Shown here in pieces: positions 50,876-59,728 of a stretch of 64,000 nucleotides of DNA. This DNA is from Meridianimarinicoccus aquatilis. GTDB taxonomy: Bacteria; Pseudomonadota; Alphaproteobacteria; Rhodobacterales; Rhodobacteraceae. The translations under genes were made by a program, and so were the position numbers. The stretch spans positions 1 through 64,000 of the forward strand of contig NZ_SMZO01000015.1 of NCBI RefSeq assembly GCF_004358675.1, in the 5' to 3' direction. Position 1 is the stretch's first letter. Every line of letters starts with the position of its first letter. Below the pieces are notes generated by a model. The model was not told the DNA's origin. It made no database searches and worked only from the letters and a program-made list of their open reading frames with translations.

Positions 50876-52396
50876 ATGGCTTTCACCCCCCACGGAAAAC
50901 ACCTGATCGCTGGTCAACGTATCGGCACGGACGCCACGTTTTCGTCCGAACCTGCGAGCGGCAGCGCGTTTGAATATTCGGTTGGCTCGCCGGCGTTGGT
51001 CGCGCAGGCCTGCGAAGCCGCAGCGGCGGCCTTCCCTGGCTTCGCTGAGGTTTCGCGTGAAGAGCGCGCGAAACTGCTTGAAACCATTGCCGATGAAATT
51101 GACGTAAGAGGCGATGAAATCACCGAAGTCGGCAGCGCTGAAACAGGTCTTCCCGCTGCCAGACTCGAAGGCGAGCGTGGTCGGACCACTGGCCAATTGA
51201 GGCTCTTCGCGGCGCACATACGCGACGGCGACTATCTGGACGTTCGCCATGACCCGGCCTTGCCCCAGCGCCAACCGCTGCCACGCCCCGATCTGCGGAT
51301 GATGCAGCGTCCAGTGGGCCCGGTGGCCGTCTTTGGCGCGTCAAATTTCCCGCTCGCCTTTTCTGTGGCCGGAGGGGACACCGCCGCGGCGCTGGCTGCG
51401 GGATGTCCGGTTGTCGTCAAGGGTCATGGCGCACATCCGGGCACCGGCGAGGTCGTTGGTGATGCAATCGTTGCTGCGCTGAGCAAGCTGGGAATGGATC
51501 CTCGGATCTTCAGCTTGGTACAAGGCGGAAACCGCAGTGTAGGCCAGGCGCTTGTCACTGATCCACGTATCAAGGCGGTCGGCTTTACCGGAAGCCTTGG
51601 CGGCGGGCGCGCGCTTTATGATCTTTGCGCACAACGCCCCGAGCCGATCCCATTTTATGGCGAACTTGGAAGCGTCAATCCCATGTTTGTCTTGCCGGAA
51701 GCCGCCGCCGCACGCGGGGCCGACATTGGAACCGGCTGGTCTGGGAGTCTGACGATGGGCGTCGGACAATTCTGTACCAACCCAGGCATTGCCGTCGTGG
51801 TTGATGGCCCCGAAGCCGATGCTTTCGTGGCTGCAGCAACCGATGGACTAAGTGCGGTTGCGGCGCAGACCATGTTGACCGACGGCATGGCGACGGCCTT
51901 TCGCGATGGGGCCCGCCGGGTTTCTGAAGGGTCGGGCGTGAAGTCGCTGTTGAAAACATCTTGCGAAGGCCGAAATGCGGCCCCTTATCTGTTTGAGGTG
52001 TCAGCGGAAGACTGGCTGTCAAATGAGGATCTGTCGGAAGAGGTTTTTGGCCCGTTAGGCCTTGTTATCCGTACGCAAAGTGCAGAGCAGATGATCGACA
52101 TCGCCGGGCATTTCAAGGGGCAGTTAACGGCAACCTTGCAGATGGACGAAGGCGACATTGAGTTGGGGCGCGCTTTGTTGCCGATTCTGGAACGGATCGC
52201 GGGTCGCGTGATGGCGAACGGGTTTCCCACAGGAGTCGAGGTGTGTGACTCGATGGTTCATGGTGGTCCCTATCCGGCCAGCACAAACTTTGGCGCAACG
52301 TCGGTGGGTACGATGTCGATCCGCCGTTTCTTGCGGCCTGTCTGCTATCAGAACATTCCGGACGCGCTGTTGCCGGCCGATCTGGTTCGCACTTAA
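50876..52396 (+). CDS. Aldehyde dehydrogenase, 2-oxoglutarate-semialdehyde (2,5-dioxovalerate) type
   Basis: A 506-residue NAD(P)-dependent aldehyde dehydrogenase. The N-terminus FTPHGKHLIAGQ and the segment FGASNFPLAFSVAGGDTAAA are typical of the 2-oxoglutarate-semialdehyde dehydrogenases used in pentose-acid, glucarate and hydroxyproline routes. The catalytic cysteine is C300 in GQFCTNPG, and the general base lies in FYGELGSVNP. It is 2 bases after the RraA-like gene. The product would be 2-oxoglutarate entering the TCA cycle. A sugar-acid dehydratase that would complete the route is not in the window. Confidence 0.88.
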   Translation: MAFTPHGKHLIAGQRIGTDATFSSEPASGSAFEYSVGSPALVAQACEAAAAAFPGFAEVSREERAKLLETIADEIDVRGDEITEVGSAETGLPAARLEGERGRTTGQLRLFAAHIRDGDYLDVRHDPALPQRQPLPRPDLRMMQRPVGPVAVFGASNFPLAFSVAGGDTAAALAAGCPVVVKGHGAHPGTGEVVGDAIVAALSKLGMDPRIFSLVQGGNRSVGQALVTDPRIKAVGFTGSLGGGRALYDLCAQRPEPIPFYGELGSVNPMFVLPEAAAARGADIGTGWSGSLTMGVGQFCTNPGIAVVVDGPEADAFVAAATDGLSAVAAQTMLTDGMATAFRDGARRVSEGSGVKSLLKTSCEGRNAAPYLFEVSAEDWLSNEDLSEEVFGPLGLVIRTQSAEQMIDIAGHFKGQLTATLQMDEGDIELGRALLPILERIAGRVMANGFPTGVEVCDSMVHGGPYPASTNFGATSVGTMSIRRFLRPVCYQNIPDALLPADLVRT

Positions 52397-52872
52397 CGCT
52401 GCCGATCTATGGCTTGATCCGTGCCGCATTGTGAGCGGCGCGGATGTACCTGTGAAGATCGTGGACTGAACTTTACATATTTTTGCATATTAATGATTGC
52501 TCTACCATCGAGCGGCAATTTCAGGCAAAAATCGACAAAAACAGCCCAAAAAATTGCGATCATTAGTAATAATTTGATTTGATTTGTGATATTTTTTCCG
52601 TATGGTGACGGCAGAAGGTTCCCACGGAGGGTGGAATGCTTCTGATCATACGGCTCGGGAACTGGGGGCTGCCAATCACCTGTTAAGACACATGTTTGGT
52701 GTCGCTGAGCGGGCAGGGGCAAAATACATACGGCGTCATAGGCGCAGTCAATACACAGCCCACTCATTCCCATACTGAAATGAATGACGGCGCGCGAAAA
52801 ACGACCAACGCGCAGGTCATCTGAGCTGCCAGGCTCGCCTGGTGAACACTATCTGGACGGAGGAACGGATCC
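52397..52872. other. Leader region of the Tct transporter operon
   Basis: 476 bases without a gene. It holds AT-rich promoter-like DNA (52470-52595), the repeated motif ATTAGTAATAA (52562-52572), the large interrupted hairpin at 52598-52653, and GGAGG before the ATG at 52873. The leader is long for a simple promoter, leaving room for a structured 5' UTR. Confidence 0.55.
52598..52653 (+). ncRNA. Candidate structured leader element
   Basis: Three nested helices form one long interrupted stem: CCGTATG (52598-52604) with CATACGG (52647-52653), CAGAAG (52612-52617) with CTTCTG (52639-52644), and TTCC (52619-52622) with GGAA (52633-52636), closing a 10-base loop CACGGAGGGT. All 17 base pairs are Watson-Crick. 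There is no T tract after it, so it is not a normal terminator. It could be a cis-acting RNA element of the tctCBA transcript or a protein-binding palindrome. Confidence 0.45.
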
Positions 52873-53838
52873 ATGTTTTCGATTAACTTTAATAGCAAGT
52901 TCTTGCTGGCACTCAGCGCTTGCGTTGTCACAGCCACGGCGGCAGCGGCAGAATTCCCGACACGCGACATTCGCGTCATCGTGCCGTGGCCCGCAGGCGG
53001 CGGCGCGGATGCCATTTCGCGCAAAATCAGCAATATCGCCGAACAGGACCTGTCGCAGTCGATCTATGTTGAAAACATCGCCGGCGCGGTAACAGCAACT
53101 GGCTTGATCCAGATGACAAACGCCCGTCCGGACGGCCATACCGTTGGCATGCTGACCTATGATAGCGTCATCACTTTGCCACGCGGTGAAATGGTTCCAG
53201 GGTACGCGCTGGACAACATGAAGTTGATTGCACGCATTACCAGCGAACCCGACGCGATCGTCGTTGCCCAGCAAACTGGTATAGAGACCTTTGAGCAGTT
53301 GATTGAACGGGCTAAGGAAAATCCCGGCGAAGTGCGTATCGGCGTTGCCCCAAAGGGGTCGGGCCCCTACCTTTCGGCTATTCAGTTGGAGCAACTGCTG
53401 GACGTCGATTTCAATGTCATCACCTATGCAGGGTCTTCCAGTGCCTCTTCCGAGGCGTTGCTGTCCGGTGAGCTTGACGCGGCGATTTCCAGTCTGGGCG
53501 ATTTCAGCGGGATTATCGAATCTGGCGATGTGCGGGGCGTCATCGAACTGTCATCGGTCCAGAACGAAACATACCCCGACGTGCCCACAATCAGCTCCAA
53601 AGGCTTCGATCTGCAGACGGGCAGCTTCTTGGTTCTGGCGGCCCCCGCCAACACGCCTGACGACGTGGTTGCCACCCTCGAGTCCACGTTCAAAGCAGCT
53701 TATGACACCGAAGAATTCCAAAGCTGGCTTGCTCAGATCGGTGTGACCGCAGACTGGCTCGGCTCTGATGGGGTCAACGACTGGGTCGATGGGCTGCAAA
53801 CAAAGATGTTCGGTCTGATGGACGATCTGAACCTGTAA
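52873..53838 (+). CDS. tctC: Tripartite tricarboxylate transporter, periplasmic binding protein
   Basis: A 321-residue Bug-type binding protein. The signal peptide ends TATAAAA before EFPTRD, and the first strand reads IRVIVPWPAGGGADAISRKI, the family hallmark. Residues EDLSQ..VENIAGAVTATGLIQ and GSFLVLAAPANTPDDVVATL are also typical. It is followed by tctB and tctA. The carboxylate bound is unknown; the neighbouring dehydrogenase points to a sugar acid or oxo-acid. A hairpin just after the stop could keep its message more abundant than that of the membrane parts. Confidence 0.92.
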   Translation: MFSINFNSKFLLALSACVVTATAAAAEFPTRDIRVIVPWPAGGGADAISRKISNIAEQDLSQSIYVENIAGAVTATGLIQMTNARPDGHTVGMLTYDSVITLPRGEMVPGYALDNMKLIARITSEPDAIVVAQQTGIETFEQLIERAKENPGEVRIGVAPKGSGPYLSAIQLEQLLDVDFNVITYAGSSSASSEALLSGELDAAISSLGDFSGIIESGDVRGVIELSSVQNETYPDVPTISSKGFDLQTGSFLVLAAPANTPDDVVATLESTFKAAYDTEEFQSWLAQIGVTADWLGSDGVNDWVDGLQTKMFGLMDDLNL

Positions 53839-53852
53839 GTCTTTTGTTTCTC

Positions 53853-53879
53853 CTGCCTCCGGTCCGTGATCGGGGGCAG
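53853..53879 (+). terminator. Hairpin between tctC and tctB
   Basis: CTGCCTCCG (53853-53861) pairs with CGGGGGCAG (53871-53879), one G-T wobble, 9-base loop. No T run follows, so it is more likely an mRNA-stabilising or attenuating hairpin than a full terminator. Confidence 0.5.
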
Positions 53880-54011
53880 GGCTGCGATGCCCCGTCGGCG
53901 TCGTGATGTTTGGTGTCATCCGTATACGATGCGATTTCGAGGGCAGAGATCAGCCCGCAGTCCAAATCGCCACGGCCGATCGCCCTCCTTTCATCATCGC
54001 GGGAGACGTTG

Positions 54012-54473
54012 ATGTTTACGAACAAATACCTGTTATTCCTGTACTTTATGTTGGCCGTGTCTGTTGGCTATCTCATCACGGCTGTTGGTCTGGGCGACCC
54101 ATTCGCCGAGAACGGTCTGACGCCATCTTTCTTTCCGATCCTGGTCGGCGCTGCCGCGATTGTTTTTTCCAGTATCTTGATCGTGGAACAATTGCGCGCA
54201 GCACCTGAAAGAGAGATCGGGGCAAACAGCAGCAATGAACCCGGTGGTTACACCCACCTTTGGGTGACAGTGGCAATTTTCATCTACATCGCGCTGTTCC
54301 GAACTGCTGGCTATTTTCTGTCGTCATGGTTGTTCGTTCTTGCGCTGATCCTGCTGTTCTCGTCACTTGAAAAGCTGCTGCAAAAGGCAGTCATTTCGGC
54401 GGCGATTGTCGGGTTGGCCTATCTCATGTTTCAGCAGCTGTTCGGCGTGCGCCTGCCGACGATTTGGGGTTAA
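54012..54473 (+). CDS. tctB: Tripartite tricarboxylate transporter, small membrane subunit
   Basis: A 153-residue protein with four membrane segments (YLLFLYFMLAVSVGYLITAV; FPILVGAAAIVFSSILIVEQ; LWVTVAIFIYIALF; WLFVLALILLFSSL). GDPFAENGLTPSFFPILVG is the TctB pattern. GGGAG lies 6 bases before the ATG at 54012; longer upstream reading has no family match and is rejected. It ends 3 bases before tctA. It is the poorly conserved small subunit of the transporter. Confidence 0.87.
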   Translation: MFTNKYLLFLYFMLAVSVGYLITAVGLGDPFAENGLTPSFFPILVGAAAIVFSSILIVEQLRAAPEREIGANSSNEPGGYTHLWVTVAIFIYIALFRTAGYFLSSWLFVLALILLFSSLEKLLQKAVISAAIVGLAYLMFQQLFGVRLPTIWG

Positions 54474-54476
54474 CTC

Positions 54477-56000
54477 ATGGATTTCATTCTACAAGTCTTT
54501 GGAAGCTTCAGCCTGTTGCTCGACCCGGTGAACTTCATATATGTGGTTTTGGGGTTCTTTATCGGCACGATTTTCGCGGCCATTCCCGGGTTGACCGCGA
54601 CGCTTGCAATGGCTTTGCTCTTGCCCCTGACCTATTCGCTCAGCGTCGAAACCGCGCTCATGGCGTGCGCCAGCATCTACATGGCGGGCATGTGTGGTGG
54701 TTCGATCACCGCCACGACAATCAATATTCCCGGCGCGCCATCCTCTATGATGACCGCATTGGATGGTTATCCCATGCAGCAGCAGGGCAAAGGCGCGCAG
54801 GCCCTAGGTCATGCGGCGATTGGCTCAATGTTCGGTGGCGCAGTCGGTGCACTGTTGTTGATTGCGCTTGCGCCCTTCGTGGCAGAGTTGTCGCTTTTGG
54901 TTAAGACCACAGGCAAGTTTTCCCTGCTGGCCTTTGCGATCGTCGTCGTTGTGATCGCGCAACGCGGGCGGGTTGCGAAGGCTGGCCTGTCTGCCTGCAT
55001 TGGATTGATGCTTGCCACTATTGGGCTGGATGCGATGGAGCCAATCACCCGCTTCACCTATGGGTACAGTAACCTGACCGCCGGGCTTGCCTTGATGCCG
55101 GTCATCATAGGCACATTTGCCATCGCCGAGATCCTGACACAGGCCAATTCTTCGCGCGATATCAGCGTTGCCACCCAAGAGGCAGGCAAGACGAAACTCA
55201 GGCGCAGGGACTTTCTGCCGCCATTGGCAGACATCCGGAAAATCGGCTTCGGCTGCTATTTCAAGTCTTGTCTGATTGGTTATTTCGTTGGAACCCTACC
55301 CGGCGCGGGCGGATCCATGGGGGCGTTTCTTGCCTATACGGAAACAGTGCGCACTTCGAGCGAGCCAGAGACGTTTGGCAAGGGAAACCCCAAGGGCATT
55401 GCTGCCTCTGAGAGTGCCAACAATGCGGTTTGCGGCGGGGCAATGGTGCCCATGCTGACCTTCGGCATCCCCGGTGATCCGATCACGGCCATCGTGTTGG
55501 GTGTTTTGGTTATCAACGGTATTCAGCCGGGGCCGCAACTGATGACGGATCAAGCTGGCTTGATCGCTCCGATGCTGGCGTCGCTCCTGTTCAGTGCGGT
55601 GGTGTTGATCCCACTGACTTTGTGGCTGATCGGCCCCTACTGCATCAAGATTGTCTCGATCCGTAAAGATGTTCTTTATGCAGTCATTGCTCTCTTGGCA
55701 GTGGTAGGCAGCTTCGTGGCAACCTATTCGACGTTCCAGATGTTCTTGGCTCTTGGCATGGGGGTGTTGGCCTTTTATCTGCGGCGCTTCGGGTTCCCGG
55801 TGATTACCATGCTATTGGGCTACATTCTCGGTCCGAACCTGGAAGAGTTTCTGCGGCGGTCTTTGGCATTGTCAAATGGCGATCCGACGACTTTCTTCAC
55901 CAATCCAGACAGTCTGTTCTTTGTCGTCCTGACGGTCGTTTTCTTCTACTTTCTGGTTATCCGGAAACCGGCGAAGATGCCCGGATCGGCAAGTTCCTGA
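54477..56000 (+). CDS. tctA: Tripartite tricarboxylate transporter, large permease
   Basis: A 507-residue membrane protein with about twelve segments. Hallmarks are FFIGTIFAAIPGLTATLAMA near the start, YMAGMCGGSITATTINIPGA, IGYFVGTLPGAGGSMGAFLA and the block ASESANNAVCGGAMVPMLTF followed by GIPGDP. It provides sodium- or proton-driven passage for the compound delivered by TctC. It is the last structural gene before the GntR regulator, which starts about 140 bases on. Confidence 0.93.
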   Translation: MDFILQVFGSFSLLLDPVNFIYVVLGFFIGTIFAAIPGLTATLAMALLLPLTYSLSVETALMACASIYMAGMCGGSITATTINIPGAPSSMMTALDGYPMQQQGKGAQALGHAAIGSMFGGAVGALLLIALAPFVAELSLLVKTTGKFSLLAFAIVVVVIAQRGRVAKAGLSACIGLMLATIGLDAMEPITRFTYGYSNLTAGLALMPVIIGTFAIAEILTQANSSRDISVATQEAGKTKLRRRDFLPPLADIRKIGFGCYFKSCLIGYFVGTLPGAGGSMGAFLAYTETVRTSSEPETFGKGNPKGIAASESANNAVCGGAMVPMLTFGIPGDPITAIVLGVLVINGIQPGPQLMTDQAGLIAPMLASLLFSAVVLIPLTLWLIGPYCIKIVSIRKDVLYAVIALLAVVGSFVATYSTFQMFLALGMGVLAFYLRRFGFPVITMLLGYILGPNLEEFLRRSLALSNGDPTTFFTNPDSLFFVVLTVVFFYFLVIRKPAKMPGSASS

Positions 56001-56141
56001 TCGAATGATCCCTCTCGGCCATCCTGCTTGCGCGGGGTGGTCGTGGCGTTTGTGGTATTTCGATATGAGATAGCTGCAATCACTCACAGTGCGGTCTATA
56101 AAGGTGCAAAGAGCATCCGATCCACAGACAAGGAGACGATT

Positions 56142-56843
56142 TTGTCGCAGACAAGGCACCCGTCACTCGCGGATCAAGTTTATGACCAGTTGTTGACCAA
56201 AATCCTCGAAGAGGAGTACCCGGTCAATAGTCGCCTCCCCACGGAGGAGATGCTGGCGACCAGCTTTGCCGTGTCGCGGCCGATCGTGCGCGCAGCACTG
56301 TCACGGCTGCGCGACGATGGCATTGTTCAATCGCGGCGCGGTTCGGGAAGCTATGTCTTGCGCACTCCCGACCGAGAAATCATCGGCTTTGTGCCGCTAG
56401 AATCCGTGTCGGATGTGCAGCGATGTTATGAATTTCGCATTGAGGTCGAAGGGGCGTCAGCCGCTTGGGCCGCGCGGCGTCGAGACGACGAAGATATTGC
56501 CGAGATGGATGCGGCCTATGCCGCGATGGAAAAGACCTACCACGAGAACGCCCTTGGCGTTGATGCTGATCAACGGCTGCATCTGGCCATCGCTCGGGCA
56601 TCAAAAAATCCGTTTTTTCCTGCCGTTCTGGAATCCTTGACCGAGCAAATTGCCGTGGGTGTCAAGCTATCGCGTTCTTTGACTTTGCTTGATGCTCCGG
56701 GCCGTCAGGAGTTGGTGTTGGCAGAGCACCGTGCGGTGCTCGACGCTATCCGCTTGGGTCAGCCCGAAGTAGCACAAGCAACAATGCGCCACCACATTAC
56801 GGCCGCGAAGGACAGGATGTTTGTGGGCACTCAAGAGGATTGA
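56142..56843 (+). CDS. GntR-family (FadR subgroup) transcriptional regulator
   Basis: A 233-residue regulator. TTG at 56142 has AGGAG 6 bases upstream and gives LSQTRHPSLADQVYDQLLTK as the N-terminus; longer readings lack family similarity. The winged helix reads PVNSRLPTEEMLATSFAVSR and ALSRLRDDGIVQSRRGSGSYV. The C-terminal FCD ligand domain has the metal-binding His pattern (FRIEVEGASAAWAARR; DQRLHLAIARAS; HRAVLDAI; MRHHI). Located at the end of the catabolic/transport unit, it probably represses it. The repeated motif ATTAGTAATAA upstream of 50148 and 52873 is one candidate operator. Confidence 0.87.
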   Translation: MSQTRHPSLADQVYDQLLTKILEEEYPVNSRLPTEEMLATSFAVSRPIVRAALSRLRDDGIVQSRRGSGSYVLRTPDREIIGFVPLESVSDVQRCYEFRIEVEGASAAWAARRRDDEDIAEMDAAYAAMEKTYHENALGVDADQRLHLAIARASKNPFFPAVLESLTEQIAVGVKLSRSLTLLDAPGRQELVLAEHRAVLDAIRLGQPEVAQATMRHHITAAKDRMFVGTQED

Positions 56844-56986
56844 CCCAATGGGATGATCTGCGTTCCCACCCAGACATCGCTGACGATACGGTGAATAATG
56901 TCTAAGAATGATAATTTCGGTGGAAATTGCGGACCTTTGGACCGGCTTGCGTAAAACGGATGTTGTAACCCTTTTCCCACGTCCTG

Positions 56987-58768
56987 TCAGTGATCGTCTG
57001 CCACAAAGTGTCCATCCCCGACGTTGTGTAATTTCAGGCGGTCAGGCGGTGTGCCAATCCGGTGAATGGGCGATGGGATTTCGGTCGTTGGTCTCGCATA
57101 CGGCTGCCGTTTGCGCGCGGGATCCGGGATTGGGACTGCATCAAGCAGCCGCTTGGTATAGCTGTGTCGCGGATCGCCAAATACTTGGTCGCGGGTCCCC
57201 ATCTCGACAATTTGCCCAAGATACATAACAGCCAGCCGGTCGACGACGTTTTCAACAACCGCCATGTCATGGCTGATGAAAAGATACGAAACGTCAGTCT
57301 CTCGCTGCAACTCTTCGAGCAGTTGCAACACTTGTGACTGCACCGAAACGTCCAATGCAGAAACGCTTTCGTCGCAAATGATAAGCTTTGGTTTAAGCGC
57401 GAGCGCGCGGGCGACGCAGATGCGCTGCCGCTGACCGCCTGAGAATTCGTGCGGATAACGCGACATCTGTTCAGGTGTCAGTCCCACTCGATCGAAAAGT
57501 TCAGCGGCGCATGCATGGCGTTCTTTAGCTGTGCCAATCCCATGGATCAGCAATGGCTCGGAAACGGCTTCACCGACGGTCATGCGTGGGTCAAGTGCGG
57601 CCATCGGATCTTGGAATACCATCTGGATATTACGGCAGATGTCCCGTTTGCCTTGCGTTGTCAGTGCGGTCAGTGCCTGACCGTCGACCTCAATATGCCC
57701 TTGGTGTGGGACCAGTCCGGCAAGCGATTTGGCAACGGTGGACTTGCCGCAACCCGACTCACCAACAAGGCCAAATGTCTCGCCGGGGCGTATGTCAAAG
57801 CTTATGCCTTCGACGGCATGCACCCGGTGTGTGGGACGGCCAAAGAAATTTGCACCGATATCAAAATGAACCCGTGCGTTGACCAGTTTGGCGACTGGGG
57901 CATTCGTGACGGGAGGCAAAGGTTTCGCCCGCCGTGCGCCGGTGCCAAGGCGTGGAACCGCCGCCAGAAGCGCGCGGGTATAGTCGTGAGAAGGGGCCGA
58001 AAACAGTTGATTTACTGGTGCGGTTTCAACCATGCGGCCGTGCCGCATAACCACAACACGGTCGGCGCATTCCGCCACGACGCCCATATCGTGGGTGATC
58101 AGGATGATAGCCGTGCCTGTTTCCTTTTGCAGATCGCGAAGAAGTTCCAGAACCTCGCGCTGAACCGTTACATCCAGCGCTGTTGTAGGTTCGTCCGCGA
58201 TCAGCAACGAAGGCCGAAGAGCCAGTGCCATCGCAATCATCACACGCTGGCGCATTCCGCCTGACAACTCGTGCGGATACTGCTTCATCCGGCGTTCGGG
58301 TTCCGGAATGCGCACCTTTCGAAGTGCCTCAATGGAAGCGGCTCGTGCCGCGCCGATGGAGACCGCTTCATGGGCGCGGATAACCTCGGTCATCTGGCTG
58401 CCGATCGTATGAACGGGATTTAGCGACGTCATGGGTTCTTGAAAAATCATGGCAACGCGCGCGCCGCGCCAAGCGCGCATCTGACGTTCTGGTAGGCTTG
58501 GAAGGTCAGTGCCCTCAAGCAAAGCTTGCCCAGAGGTGACGGAGACATTGTTGGGCAAGAGCCCCATGATCGCCAACGAGGTGATCGATTTGCCGGACCC
58601 GCTTTCACCCGCAATAGCCAGCGTTTCGCCTGCGGCGAGTTCAAAGCTCAGGTCCGCCACTAATGGGCGGATGATGCCGCGATCTTTCACCGTTACCGTG
58701 AGATCCCGCACCGAAAGAAGGGGGTCTGCCGCCCCCGAAGGGGCGGTTGCACTTTGTGCCGTGGTCAT
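56987..58768 (-). CDS. Dipeptide-type ABC importer, two ATPase domains in one protein
   Basis: A 593-residue protein that fuses the DppD- and DppF-like ATPases. Domain one has Walker [11 protein letters not shown], signature [10 protein letters not shown] and Walker [13 protein letters not shown]. Domain two has Walker [10 protein letters not shown], signature FSGGQRQRI and [12 protein letters not shown]. The N-terminal domain ends in the oligopeptide-type C-terminal segment, and the second domain carries [15 protein letters not shown]. It overlaps the formamidase gene by 4 bases. Together with the two permeases and the binding protein it forms a peptide/nickel/opine-class importer, here probably for an amide. 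It converges on the GntR gene. Confidence 0.9.
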   Translation of the reverse strand: MTTAQSATAPSGAADPLLSVRDLTVTVKDRGIIRPLVADLSFELAAGETLAIAGESGSGKSITSLAIMGLLPNNVSVTSGQALLEGTDLPSLPERQMRAWRGARVAMIFQEPMTSLNPVHTIGSQMTEVIRAHEAVSIGAARAASIEALRKVRIPEPERRMKQYPHELSGGMRQRVMIAMALALRPSLLIADEPTTALDVTVQREVLELLRDLQKETGTAIILITHDMGVVAECADRVVVMRHGRMVETAPVNQLFSAPSHDYTRALLAAVPRLGTGARRAKPLPPVTNAPVAKLVNARVHFDIGANFFGRPTHRVHAVEGISFDIRPGETFGLVGESGCGKSTVAKSLAGLVPHQGHIEVDGQALTALTTQGKRDICRNIQMVFQDPMAALDPRMTVGEAVSEPLLIHGIGTAKERHACAAELFDRVGLTPEQMSRYPHEFSGGQRQRICVARALALKPKLIICDESVSALDVSVQSQVLQLLEELQRETDVSYLFISHDMAVVENVVDRLAVMYLGQIVEMGTRDQVFGDPRHSYTKRLLDAVPIPDPARKRQPYARPTTEIPSPIHRIGTPPDRLKLHNVGDGHFVADDH

Positions 58769-59724
58769 TCCAGCACCAGTCTGGGGAAATAGAAGGAAAC
58801 GACCCAGTTTGGCATATCGACAATTTCCGAGATGCGCAGATCACCGCAAGTGGAAATCAGCATATATGCATCCTCGGCCGCCATTGCGTAGCGCGATGTC
58901 AGAAGGTCAATCATGCCGGCCACCGCATCGCGTGCACCAGTCATGAGATCCGGCCCGATACCTGTTGTGACTTCGTATCCTTTGGCGTCGAGGTGCCTTG
59001 TGACAGGCCCCGGCGTGCAAAAGCGTGGCATCTTAAGGTTCGCACCCTTCACCAGATCTATGGTCAGCGTCACATCCATCGGGCTTTCTATCGCCGTGCC
59101 GCAAACTTCTCCGTCCCCTTGAGCGGCATGTGTGTCCCCGACAGAGAAAAGCGCTCCTGCCACCTCGACCGGAAGATAAAGTTCTGCGCCGGCCGCAAGA
59201 TCGCGGATGTCGAGGTTGCCGCCAGTGCGTCGCGGTGGAACGATGGAATGCAGGCCCGGCTCTGCTTGCGCGACGCCGATGGTGCCAGTGAATGGCTTCA
59301 GTGGCACACGCCCCATGTCACCCCACAGAGCGGGCTCAAGGGTATTGGCATCGTATTTCCAGATCGTCAGCGCCGGATCTTCGAATTGGTCCGCAAGCAG
59401 GCCGAAACCCGGAATATTTGCGGTCCAGCCCCAGGCGGAGCCCTCCCGCTCGCGGGGGGCAAACCCGTCGAGTGTGATCTTCAGCGCGTCTCCTGGTTCT
59501 GCGCCGTCGATATAGATTGGCCCTGAGACCGGGTTGATCTTGCCAAAATCAAGCGCCTCGACGTCTTTCACAGTACTCGACGGGCCAAGCTGGCCCGCCG
59601 AAGAATCCATGCAATGAAAGCACAGGGTTGTTCCGGGCGCGACCGTTTCGACCGGGGCAATGGAATTGTCCCAGCCGAAATGGTGCTGTGCGCCGTGAAT
59701 CGTGTAATCACAAGCCTTGCACAT
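58765..59724 (-). CDS. Acetamidase/formamidase family amidohydrolase
   Basis: A 319-residue enzyme predicted to hydrolyse short amides to ammonia and the acid. Family features are the N-terminal HFGWDNSIAPVETVAPGTTL, SGPIYIDGAEPGDALKITLD, a central GDTHAAQGDGEVCGTAIESP block that holds metal ligands, and the C-terminal AEDAYMLISTCGDLRISEIV. The length is that of the shorter bacterial branch. It sits between the binding-protein and ATPase genes of the importer, so import and hydrolysis of the same compound are linked. Substrate (formamide, acetamide or another) is unknown. Confidence 0.9.
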   Translation of the reverse strand: MCKACDYTIHGAQHHFGWDNSIAPVETVAPGTTLCFHCMDSSAGQLGPSSTVKDVEALDFGKINPVSGPIYIDGAEPGDALKITLDGFAPREREGSAWGWTANIPGFGLLADQFEDPALTIWKYDANTLEPALWGDMGRVPLKPFTGTIGVAQAEPGLHSIVPPRRTGGNLDIRDLAAGAELYLPVEVAGALFSVGDTHAAQGDGEVCGTAIESPMDVTLTIDLVKGANLKMPRFCTPGPVTRHLDAKGYEVTTGIGPDLMTGARDAVAGMIDLLTSRYAMAAEDAYMLISTCGDLRISEIVDMPNWVVSFYFPRLVLE

Positions 59725-59728
59725 GCGC

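Noticed and set aside
52598-52653. Intrinsic terminator of the dehydrogenase operon
   Set aside because: No T tract follows, and the hairpin lies 200 bases after the dehydrogenase stop, in the promoter-side half of the gap.
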